A stretch of DNA of 64,000 nt from assembly GCA_014377705.1 (NCBI GenBank), contig JACMPC010000083.1, positions 1 through 64,000 of the forward strand, written 5' to 3'. This document shows positions 35,134 to 42,624 of this stretch, piece by piece (the stretch's first letter is position 1; each line of letters starts with the position of its first letter). Position numbers and translations under genes: made by a program. The notes under the pieces are model-generated. The model did no database searches, was not told the origin of the DNA, and saw nothing but the letters and a program-made list of their open reading frames with translations. Source of the DNA: Dermatophilaceae bacterium. Its GTDB lineage: Bacteria; Actinomycetota; Actinomycetes; Actinomycetales; Dermatophilaceae.

Positions 35134-36587
35134 CGCGCTCTCAGCAGGACAAAGCCCGCATCCTTGCCGGTCTGTGACCAGCCGGCGCGCTCGACGAGGG
35201 CAGCGGCGATGGGGGAGTCCGAGGGAACCAGCGCGAAACGCGCCCCGGTCCGTTTCACGAACTGCCGCCATCCCGGGCGGGCGGCCATCGTGGAGACGAA
35301 CGCGCGAACATGCTCGGGGGAGTAGACCTCGACCCGCGGGTCGAGTACCGGTCTCAACCCGGGATCAACCCAGAAGAGCCATCCGCTGATGTCACCCTGA
35401 GCAAGGACCACAGTGCCCGACGGGATGAGGGACAGCTGCGGCCTCAGCCGCTGAGGCACTGCCACGGGCTCCTGTGCCCGCGCTGCGGAAAGTGGTGCCG
35501 CTGCAACAAGGGCAACCAGGATCAGTGCAGCCCAGGTCGCGCGGGACCTTCCCGTGGTCGCTACCACGGGGCGACCGCGATACAGCTGGGTCTCCTGGGC
35601 GAGAAGCGGGGTAGCGATGGGCGCCCCCACCGCGATCGTGCGTGACATGACCAGGGTGGCTGCCACCCCCGTCACCAGTAGTCCGATCTGCCACCACGGT
35701 GGCCGCCGTCGCGGGCGGGTCCAGGCCAAGACGACCAGCCCCAGCATTGCGAGCGTCACCACGGCGAACGGGTCGTGCACAGAGGTGGGCTGCCACTCAC
35801 CCACGAACTGGCTGGCGTTCCTGCCCACTTCGAAGGGGCTGAGAAGAAGCCGCGGCCCGAGGGGGGTCAGGCTGGCCGCAGCCAGCGAGAGGAGGGGGAT
35901 GGCCAGGAACCTGGCGGCCATCGCCCGGGTCAGACGGCGGTCGAGCAGAAGACCGGTGATGACCACCAGTCCGGCAACGATGCCGACGCTCCAGAGGCCA
36001 TGGAAACAGGCCCAGAGCCAGGTCATCGGCACGAGCCACCAACGCGGGCGAAGGTCCAGCGCTGTCCGCCACCAGGCGCCGATCGCGACGGCGAGGAAGA
36101 CGAAGCCGATCAGCTGGGGGCGCTCGGTGAGACCGTCGTAGGCGCCGACAAGGGCGGCCAGGGAGACAAGGACTGCGGTGACCGTGTCCGCGGACCGGCG
36201 CGCGCACCAAACCAGCGCCGACAGCAGACCCAGGATTCCGGCACATCGCATCCACGCGATTCCGGGGAGGCCGGCCGTACTGTAGACCTGCTGCCCCAGG
36301 ATCGCGGGCAGCCACTCGGTCGGGAGATATGCTCTGGTGGCGAAGACTGCCCATGGGTCGGGCAGGCCGAAACGTCCGCCGTCCAGCAGGAATGCGCCGA
36401 TCTTCAGGTGTATCCACGGGCTCGGGTCGCTGACCGGGCGCACGCCCAGGACGACGCTGACGGACACCGCGAAGGTGGCCACCCCCAGGGGAACCCACGG
36501 CCGGGCGCCCATTGCTACTGGAGCTTCGGCGCCGGCTCTTGGGCGCGCGGGTGGCGTCGACCGGCCAGGCGCGGGGTCGGCAAGCAT
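35130..36587 (-). CDS. Multi-pass GT-C-like membrane protein, paralogue 3 of 3
   Basis: 485 residues and first gene of the minus-strand run, divergent from the Flp pilins. It keeps VSDPSPWIHLKIGAFL, TEWLPAILGQ, ERPQLIGFVFL, DLRPRWWLVPMTWLWACFHG, GPRLLLSPFEVG, EWQPTSVHDPF and the tail ISGWLFW with PVLDPRVEVY. Several positions conserved in the other two have changed (WWHLR to WIHLK, NDF to QGD), so it may differ in substrate or have lost activity. The roughly 195-base gap to the first pilin holds the boxes at 36640-36695 and presumably promoters for both directions. Confidence 0.7.
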   Translation of the reverse strand: MLADPAPGRSTPPARPRAGAEAPVAMGARPWVPLGVATFAVSVSVVLGVRPVSDPSPWIHLKIGAFLLDGGRFGLPDPWAVFATRAYLPTEWLPAILGQQVYSTAGLPGIAWMRCAGILGLLSALVWCARRSADTVTAVLVSLAALVGAYDGLTERPQLIGFVFLAVAIGAWWRTALDLRPRWWLVPMTWLWACFHGLWSVGIVAGLVVITGLLLDRRLTRAMAARFLAIPLLSLAAASLTPLGPRLLLSPFEVGRNASQFVGEWQPTSVHDPFAVVTLAMLGLVVLAWTRPRRRPPWWQIGLLVTGVAATLVMSRTIAVGAPIATPLLAQETQLYRGRPVVATTGRSRATWAALILVALVAAAPLSAARAQEPVAVPQRLRPQLSLIPSGTVVLAQGDISGWLFWVDPGLRPVLDPRVEVYSPEHVRAFVSTMAARPGWRQFVKRTGARFALVPSDSPIAAALVERAGWSQTGKDAGFVLLRAR

Positions 36588-36639
36588 CTTTCAAGTATGG
36601 CCGGGTGGGAGCTTTCTGGCACGGAAACACACATCAACC

Positions 36640-36695
36640 GAATGGCCGATGTCCCATCGGGTAAGGGCAGCAGGACCCGACGAATCGGCCGATGT
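36640..36695 (+). promoter_or_regulatory. Paired GGCCGATGT boxes upstream of first Flp pilin
   Basis: GAATGGCCGATGTCC (core 36644-36652) and GAATCGGCCGATGTCG (core 36687-36695) lie 43 bases apart. The second is 96 bases before the pilin start. The same pair with nearly the same spacing recurs upstream of the second pilin. Confidence 0.5.
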
Positions 36696-36782
36696 CGAAC
36701 TGTGCGGGCGGGGCGCATGCTGAGGGAGATTCCGGAACTAACCGCTCCTGGACTTCGACTCCACTGTGTGGAAGGGAACGAG

Positions 36783-36962
36783 ATGCTGTTCCAGCTTGTC
36801 AAGTTGCAGGTCAAAGTTGTGGCGCTGCGCGACGACCGTGGTGCCACCGCCGTCGAGTACGGCCTGATGGTCGCTCTGATTGCCGTCGTCGTCATCGTTG
36901 CCGTCACGTTCCTCGGCAAGCAGGTCAGCGGCCTGTTTCAGGACGCCGGCACACAGGTCTAG
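36783..36962 (+). CDS. flp: Flp-family type IVb pilin, first copy
   Basis: A 59-residue major pilin candidate of the Tad system. A short basic leader ends in DDRG, and prepilin peptidase would cut before ATAVEYGLMVALIAVVVIV. The E5-Y6 pair after the cut is the Flp hallmark, followed by a long hydrophobic helix and the soluble tail LGKQVSGLFQDAGTQV. The ATG at 36783 has GAAGGGA as ribosome-binding site. It is a near-duplicate of the next gene, including the upstream boxes. Confidence 0.9.
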   Translation: MLFQLVKLQVKVVALRDDRGATAVEYGLMVALIAVVVIVAVTFLGKQVSGLFQDAGTQV

Positions 36963-36979
36963 TTGAAAAGCCATCGTCC

Positions 36980-37036
36980 GAATGGTCGATGTGCGCTCCA
37001 TGATAGGCACCCGAAAGAGAACGAGTTGGCCGATGT
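36980..37036 (+). promoter_or_regulatory. Paired GGCCGATGT boxes upstream of second Flp pilin
   Basis: GAATGGTCGATGTGCG (core 36984-36992) and GAGTTGGCCGATGTCG (core 37028-37036) lie 44 bases apart. The second is 97 bases before the pilin start, so arrangement and distance match the copy at 36640-36695. Confidence 0.5.
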
Positions 37037-37124
37037 CGGCGCAACGGGGCCTGTCACATGATGAACGTGAGTCCAGAACAAATAGTTTCCGGACATCGAC
37101 ACCAGTCCTATGAAGGGGATTGAA

Positions 37125-37313
37125 ATGCTCTCTTACATCGTCAAGTTCCAGGTCAGGGTCGCGGCACTGCGTAGCGACCGTCGCGACCGTGGCGCCACCG
37201 CCGTCGAGTACGGACTCATGGTTGCCCTGATCGCCGTCGTCGTCATCGTTGCCGTCACGTTCCTTGGCAAGCAGGTCAGCGGCTTGTTCCAGGACGTCGG
37301 CACCAAGGTCTGA
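37125..37313 (+). CDS. flp: Flp-family type IVb pilin, second copy
   Basis: 62 residues from the ATG that follows AAGGGG by six bases; an ATG 15 bases earlier is in frame but has no ribosome-binding site. The segment from RGATAVEYGL through LGKQVSGLFQD is essentially identical to the first copy. The leader is longer (RSDRRDRG) and the end is VGTKV instead of AGTQV. The two genes and their upstream regions derive from one duplication. They may be alternative or co-assembled subunits of the pilus. Confidence 0.9.
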   Translation: MLSYIVKFQVRVAALRSDRRDRGATAVEYGLMVALIAVVVIVAVTFLGKQVSGLFQDVGTKV

Positions 37314-37415
37314 GCCAGGCCGGCGCTCACGGTCATGCTCGCCGCCATGGCGGCGATGATCTTCTGCCGGCGCGACCGCCTGCGGTGGCTTTTGGATAAA
37401 CCCCTTTCCCCTGAG

Positions 37416-37952
37416 ATGCGAGGTCCGGTGGTGATTGCCCAGCAGTTGCCTCTGAGGTCGCGTCGTCGACACCAAGGTCATCTCGAGCGCGGCGCCGTCG
37501 CGGTCGAGATGGCCATGGTGCTACCCCTCCTGCTGTTCGTCTTCATGGGCATCATCGATTTCGGTCGTGCATACAGCACGCAGATCCAGCTGAGCGCAGC
37601 TGCCCGCGAGGGTGTCCGGCTGGCATCCCTCAATACGACCGCCAACACCGCGGATGCCAATTACGGCAATAGCGCTATCCAGGCCCGGGTCCGCGCGGCG
37701 GCAGGAGGCGTGCCGGACCCCACTGTGGTCAATGTGGCAGCCGTCCCGGCTAGCTGCCCAGCCACCGCCAACTCCGTGTGCGTCGTCTACTGCCCGGTTC
37801 CCGTCGCCAGCGGGAGTACCGCGACGGTCGTCGTCACGACCCAGTTCACCTGGATCACAGGAATCAAGGCGATGTCGAACTTCTTCGGGTCGGGTGTCTT
37901 CCCGACACCGACCTCCATCCAGGTCACGGGGGTAATGCGATGCTCCGGTTGA
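37416..37952 (+). CDS. tadE: TadE-like minor pseudopilin
   Basis: A 178-residue protein if ATG 37416 is used; the frame is open to an ATG at 37335 and the true start is uncertain because no strong ribosome-binding site is visible. The prepilin-like site is ERGAVAVEMAMVLPLLLFVFMG, given here as description: cleavage after Gly places Glu at position 5. IIDFGRAYSTQIQLSAAAREGVRLAS is the TadE domain signature. The C-terminal globular part has paired Cys (SCPATANSVCVVYC). It overlaps the TadG start by 13 bases. Confidence 0.82.
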   Translation: MRGPVVIAQQLPLRSRRRHQGHLERGAVAVEMAMVLPLLLFVFMGIIDFGRAYSTQIQLSAAAREGVRLASLNTTANTADANYGNSAIQARVRAAAGGVPDPTVVNVAAVPASCPATANSVCVVYCPVPVASGSTATVVVTTQFTWITGIKAMSNFFGSGVFPTPTSIQVTGVMRCSG

Positions 37953-39250
37953 ACATGATCCGCTGGGCTCACCTGCTGCGCGGTCACGTCGATCACCGGC
38001 TCTCGCTGAGCGGCCGAAGGCGCGAGGACGGTGCCGTCGCCATGCTCGTCGCCATGCTTATGGGCATGGGTGTCCTCCTGGGCGCGGCAGCTCTCACGAT
38101 CGACACCGGGGCCCTGTTGTACGAACGGAGCCAGCTGCAGAACGGCGCCGACGCGGCAGCCCTCAGCATCGCCAAGACGTGCGCGGGGCCCACGCCCTGC
38201 GCTGCCCCTGATATCGCCGCGACCTCGAGCCTGTCGGTGCTGGCCGGCGCCAATGCCGCCGATAAGAAGTCCAGGATTGCCAGTGTCTGCGGGAGTGTTG
38301 CCCTCGTGGCGGTCAACGGCGCCTTCACCCCGTGCCCGGCGGCCAGCCCAGCGCTCGTGGAGTGCCCAGTCACCACCAGCGCCGCCAAGTACGTCGAGGT
38401 CCGCACCGAGACTCTCAACGGTGATGGGTCGTCCATCCTGCCGCCTGTCTTCGCGCAGATGCTGAACGGTGCAGGAAACAAGTTTTCGAATACCACCGTG
38501 AAGGCGTGCGGGCGTGCCGGCTGGGGTCCGGCAAGGACGACGAGAGGGTTTGTGCTCCCGGTCGCGATGTCCTACTGCGAGTGGAAAGCAGCGACCGGAG
38601 CGAACCCAACAGCGAGCCCGCCAGTTGCCGGGACCTACGTCACCCAGCCCGACTACACAGATGGTGTCGCGTTCGGCTATGACACCAGCTCCAGCACCCT
38701 GGCGCCGCCGTGGCCCACCGCAACGGAGAAAGAGGTGTACACGGCGAGCAGCGTCCCGGCCGCCGGGTGCACCACCTGGAACGGCCACGTGTCTCCTGGC
38801 AACTTCAGCGCAGTGCAACAGCTCTCCTCGTGCTCTGCCTCAGCCGGCGAGTGGATGGTTGGCGACACCGGCAACAGCTCCCCCTGCACTGACGCACAGC
38901 TTTCGCCATACCGGGGCAAGACGATCTTGGTCCCGCTGTTCGACTGCGTTGCGTCGTCGACGGCGGCGCTCACCCCGTCCACGGACTGTCAGGCGGGTGG
39001 AAACAACGCGAACTACCACATCACCGGTTACGCCACGTTCTACCTGACCGGTTGGCAGTTCAGCGGCACGAACGGCGGGTACGACAAGTCGGTCAAGGAC
39101 GATCACCAGGTGTGCCACGCCGCGGGGACGACTGGCAACAGCGGTCGTTGTTTGTCCGGCTGGTTCACCCGCGAGGAGATCGGCGTGGGCGAGATCGACG
39201 ACACCGGGGCCCCAGACTTCGGCACCACGGTCATCCAGGTTCTGGGATAA
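37940..39250 (+). CDS. TadG-like pilus assembly protein
   Basis: 436 residues from ATG 37940 (GGGGGT upstream), overlapping tadE. An N-terminal helix (DGAVAMLVAMLMGMGVLLGAAALTID, described) resembles TadE/G pseudopilins, but the Glu-5 of true pilins is not in place. LLYERSQLQNGADAAALSIAKTC is the putative Flp pilus-assembly TadG N-terminal signature. The rest is a large extracytoplasmic domain with about a dozen Cys and many Thr/Ser, unlike cytoplasmic proteins. Presumed to act at the pilus base or tip. Confidence 0.8.
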   Translation: MLRLNMIRWAHLLRGHVDHRLSLSGRRREDGAVAMLVAMLMGMGVLLGAAALTIDTGALLYERSQLQNGADAAALSIAKTCAGPTPCAAPDIAATSSLSVLAGANAADKKSRIASVCGSVALVAVNGAFTPCPAASPALVECPVTTSAAKYVEVRTETLNGDGSSILPPVFAQMLNGAGNKFSNTTVKACGRAGWGPARTTRGFVLPVAMSYCEWKAATGANPTASPPVAGTYVTQPDYTDGVAFGYDTSSSTLAPPWPTATEKEVYTASSVPAAGCTTWNGHVSPGNFSAVQQLSSCSASAGEWMVGDTGNSSPCTDAQLSPYRGKTILVPLFDCVASSTAALTPSTDCQAGGNNANYHITGYATFYLTGWQFSGTNGGYDKSVKDDHQVCHAAGTTGNSGRCLSGWFTREEIGVGEIDDTGAPDFGTTVIQVLG

Positions 39251-39262
39251 GGGGAAGTACTC

Positions 39263-40015
39263 ATGGGACGTCGTTTGATGGCAGTGCTGGGCGCAGTGGT
39301 GGTCGGGTTGATCGGAGTCGCGGCGGTGATGATGTACGCCAGCGGGGCCGACGCTCGGGCGGTAGCGGGTCAGAAGCCGCAGACCGTGATGGTCGCCACG
39401 GCGCTCGTGCCCGCCGGCACCAGCGCCGCTGATGCCGTGGCGAAGGGGCTGATCTCGCCCTCCCAGATCGCGGCGAAGGGGGTCCCGCTCGGAGCCCTGA
39501 ACAAGATCGACGCAGCGACCGGCAAGCTCCTGGCCCTCACCGACATCGCACCGGGGGAGTTCGTCATCGCCGGTCGCTTCGGCACCACGCCACTGGGACA
39601 GAAGGTGATCCAGGTGCCGGACGGGCAGGTCGCCATCTCGCTCACGCTGGCCGACGCTGCCCGGGTGGGTGCCTTCGTCACGCCGGGGTCGCGCATCGTG
39701 CTCTACGACACCTATGTCCCGGCGGTCGCTGAGAAAGCGGGCGCCTCGGCGGGGACCAAGGCGACCCAGGTGCTCCTGGACGATGTCCTGGTCATCGCCG
39801 TTGGATCCACGACTCTCACGCCTCCTGCCAATGCCGCGGAGGGAGCGCCGGCGGCAGCCGCCGGCGCGCTGGTGACCGTTGCGCTTCCGCCCGACACGGC
39901 GGCCAAGCTCGTGCACGGCATCCAGACAGGGAGCTTGTATGCGGGTCTGCGCGGTACCGACACCAAGACCAACCTGAGCCAGATCGTCTCTGACACCACG
40001 CTCTTCACCAAGTAA
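39263..40015 (+). CDS. CpaB/RcpC-like SAF-domain pilus assembly protein
   Basis: A 250-residue protein with one N-terminal membrane helix (about 7-27) and a SAF domain (TVMVATALVPAGTSAADAV..IAPGEFVIAGRFG). It is followed by the RcpC-type beta domain (GQVAISLTLADAARVGAFVTPGSRIVLYDT). In Tad systems CpaB/RcpC modifies or stabilises pilus passage across the envelope. An Ala-rich stretch before the last domain looks flexible. It follows TadG by 12 bases with GGGGAAG as ribosome-binding site. Confidence 0.82.
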   Translation: MGRRLMAVLGAVVVGLIGVAAVMMYASGADARAVAGQKPQTVMVATALVPAGTSAADAVAKGLISPSQIAAKGVPLGALNKIDAATGKLLALTDIAPGEFVIAGRFGTTPLGQKVIQVPDGQVAISLTLADAARVGAFVTPGSRIVLYDTYVPAVAEKAGASAGTKATQVLLDDVLVIAVGSTTLTPPANAAEGAPAAAAGALVTVALPPDTAAKLVHGIQTGSLYAGLRGTDTKTNLSQIVSDTTLFTK

Positions 40016-40027
40016 CAGGGGGAACAG

Positions 40028-41251
40028 ATGACCATACTTTGGGACGGCGATCCGGCCGCTGCTGAGACGTACCACTTTGCGGTCAGCGATCGTATAGAGG
40101 TCTTCGGGGCTGCCCGGACGGTGACCCGCGCCTTGGCCACCAACCCGGACGAGCTGCTGGTCATCGTCGGGCCGGACGTCGGACTGCAAGCCGCCTCGTC
40201 TTTTGCTGAGCAAATCCGCATCGAGCGGCCGGAGGTGAGCGTGATCCTGCTTCGCAGGCGGCTCGAGGTCGCAGTTCTGGCGCAGGCCCTGCGCGCAGGC
40301 TTCCGTGAGGTCATCGCCTCCGACGACCTGACCTCGTTGTCCAGTGCCTGCCAGCGCAGCCTGGAGATCTCCCGCCACCTTGCCGGGATCGCCGGCGGCG
40401 GCGCACCGGTCGTGGATGGCAAGGTTGTGATGGTCTTCAATGCCAAGGGAGGGTGCGGCAAGACAACCATTGCCACAAACCTCGGTGCTTACATGGCGTC
40501 CACCGGTGCGAGGGTGTTGCTGGTCGACCTTGACCTGGCTTTCGGTGACGTCGCCATCAGCCTCCAGCTGCGCCCTGCGGCATCGGTTGGCGATCTCGTG
40601 GCGATGTCGGGCCACTTGGACGCGCAGGGCCTTGCCTCGGTCGTGACCAGGCACGACAGCGGGCTTCACACCGTATGTGCGCCCAGCCAGCCACGTGACG
40701 CGGATGGGATCCCGGGGACGACCGTGGCTGAGATGCTTCGAGTGGCCCGTCGCTTCTACGACTTCGTCGTCGTCGACACACCTCCCGCCTTCTCCGAGCA
40801 TGTGCTGGTGGCGTTGGACATGTGCGATCTGCTGGTCCTCATTGCCACGCTGGACATCCCGGCCGTCAAGAACCTCAGACTCACCCTGGACACCCTTGAT
40901 CAGCTGGGCCACCCACGCGACGGACGGATTGTGATCCTCAACCGCTCTGACGCCAAGGTCGGGCTGAACACCGAGGACGTCGTGGCGGCGATCAAGCTGC
41001 CGATAGCGGCAATGGTCCCAAGCAGCCCGCATGTGCCTGCCTCCGTCAACCGCGGCGTGCCGATCATCCTGGACGAGCCGAAGCATCCCGTCTCCCAGGC
41101 GCTGCGCGCCTTCGCCGAGAAGCACATCCTCAACGCCTCGGCGTTGAGCAACCCGGAATCAGCGGGTTCCGGCGACCCGATGGGCGGTGACGGCGGGTCG
41201 CCGGAACCGTCCACGCACCGGCGCCTGTTCCGTAGAGGAGCGAAGCTATGA
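40028..41251 (+). CDS. TadZ/CpaE-like ATPase
   Basis: A 407-residue pilus-localisation ATPase. An N-terminal atypical receiver-like domain (residues 15-120) lacks the usual phospho-aspartate pattern. A MinD/ParA-type NTPase follows, with deviant Walker A KGGCGKTT (140-147), LLVDLDLAFGD and VVVDTPPAF. The Gly/Asp/Pro-rich tail ends in HRRLFRRGAKL. In Tad systems TadZ recruits the TadA motor to a cell pole. It is coupled to tadA by a four-base overlap. Confidence 0.85.
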   Translation: MTILWDGDPAAAETYHFAVSDRIEVFGAARTVTRALATNPDELLVIVGPDVGLQAASSFAEQIRIERPEVSVILLRRRLEVAVLAQALRAGFREVIASDDLTSLSSACQRSLEISRHLAGIAGGGAPVVDGKVVMVFNAKGGCGKTTIATNLGAYMASTGARVLLVDLDLAFGDVAISLQLRPAASVGDLVAMSGHLDAQGLASVVTRHDSGLHTVCAPSQPRDADGIPGTTVAEMLRVARRFYDFVVVDTPPAFSEHVLVALDMCDLLVLIATLDIPAVKNLRLTLDTLDQLGHPRDGRIVILNRSDAKVGLNTEDVVAAIKLPIAAMVPSSPHVPASVNRGVPIILDEPKHPVSQALRAFAEKHILNASALSNPESAGSGDPMGGDGGSPEPSTHRRLFRRGAKL

Positions 41252-42624
41252 GTCTCGCCGATCGCCTTGACCAGGCCCGGGGATCCCAGCCGACAGCACC
41301 GAAGGGGCACGACTCGCCGGCTGAGGCAGCCCGCGCGGCGGCCCGTCCGATCGACCCTTTCGCACACGTCAAAGCCAGCGTCCATCAGGCGCTCATGGAC
41401 TCACTGGGTCCCCAGCTGTACGACCCTCACCTCGAGCAGAACGAGCTGGAGCTGCGCGTTCGTCAGACCCTGCAGTCCGTGATCAACTCCGAGAACACTC
41501 CTCTGGCGGCGGCTGACCGCAACCGCATCGCCCAGGAGGTGGCCGATGAGATCCTGGGTCTGGGACCTTTGGAGCCGCTGCTGCGCGACGGCGAGATCAC
41601 CGAGATCATGGTCAACGGGTCCAACGACATCTTCGTCGAGCGTTCGGGCAAGATCTTTCCTGTCGACGCTCGCTTCACCGGTGACACGCACCTTCGGCGC
41701 ACCATTGACAAGATCGTCAGCCGGGTCGGTCGCCGCATCGACGAGAGCTCTCCGATGGTGGACGCCCGCCTGGCGGATGGCTCACGTGTCAATGCGGTCA
41801 TCGCCCCCATTGCCCTGGATGGCAGCATCCTGACCATCCGGAAGTTCTCCCCGGATCCGTTCACCGACCTTGACCTTATCGCGTTCGGAACCTTGAGCGT
41901 GCAAGCGCGCGACTTCCTGCGCGCCTGTGTGCTCGGGCGCCGTAACATCGTCATCTCTGGTGGAACCGGCTCGGGCAAGACGACCTTGCTCAACGTCCTG
42001 TCCAGCTTCATTCCCGACGACGAGCGCATCGTCACGATCGAGGACGCGGCTGAGCTGCAGCTCCGCCAGCGCCACGTGTTGCGGCTGGAGGCCCGCCCGT
42101 CCAACACCGAGGGCAAGGGACAGATCTCCATTCGCGACCTGGTCAAGAATGCCCTGCGTATGCGGCCCGACCGCATCGTGGTGGGCGAGATCCGGGATGG
42201 GGCTGCCCTGGACATGTTGCAGGCGATGAACACCGGCCATGACGGGTCGTTGACCACCGTCCACGCGAACACCCCTCGAGACAGCCTCGCCCGGCTCGAG
42301 ACCTTGGTGTTGATGGCGGGCATTGCGTTGCCGGTCCGGGCCATCCGCGATCAGGTGTCCAGCGCCCTGGACCTGATCGTCCAGCAGGCCCGGCTCAAGG
42401 ACGGCAGTCGCCGGGTCACGGCCATCACCGAGGTCGAAGGTATGGAGAGTGACGTCGTCACGCTCCAAGATATCTTCACGTTCGACTACGGCGCCGGCAG
42501 AGATGAGAACGGACGCTTCCTGGGTCGCCTGACCAGCACCGGCCTGCGCCCGAAGTTCACCGAGCACCTCCGCGATCTGGGGATCGACCTGCCCCCGGGC
42601 ATGTTCGTCCGCGGGGCCGGCTGA
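41248..42624 (+). CDS. tadA: TadA/CpaF secretion ATPase
   Basis: A 458-residue hexameric motor of the GspE/PilB superfamily. Walker A is GGTGSGKTTLLNV (238-250). The Asp box VTIEDAAELQL, Walker B RPDRIVVGEIRDGAALDML and His-box HDGSLTTVHANTPRDSL are intact. The N-terminal domain has DEILGLGPLEPLLRDGEITEIMVN, characteristic of CpaF. All catalytic residues are present, so pilus extension should be energised. The stop overlaps the next start (TGATG). Confidence 0.93.
   Translation: MSLADRLDQARGSQPTAPKGHDSPAEAARAAARPIDPFAHVKASVHQALMDSLGPQLYDPHLEQNELELRVRQTLQSVINSENTPLAAADRNRIAQEVADEILGLGPLEPLLRDGEITEIMVNGSNDIFVERSGKIFPVDARFTGDTHLRRTIDKIVSRVGRRIDESSPMVDARLADGSRVNAVIAPIALDGSILTIRKFSPDPFTDLDLIAFGTLSVQARDFLRACVLGRRNIVISGGTGSGKTTLLNVLSSFIPDDERIVTIEDAAELQLRQRHVLRLEARPSNTEGKGQISIRDLVKNALRMRPDRIVVGEIRDGAALDMLQAMNTGHDGSLTTVHANTPRDSLARLETLVLMAGIALPVRAIRDQVSSALDLIVQQARLKDGSRRVTAITEVEGMESDVVTLQDIFTFDYGAGRDENGRFLGRLTSTGLRPKFTEHLRDLGIDLPPGMFVRGAG

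Noticed and set aside
38840-41125. Long minus-strand open frame opposite tadG, cpaB and tadZ
   Set aside because: It crosses three clearly real plus-strand genes and their gaps and has low-complexity arginine/histidine-rich content typical of antisense shadows.
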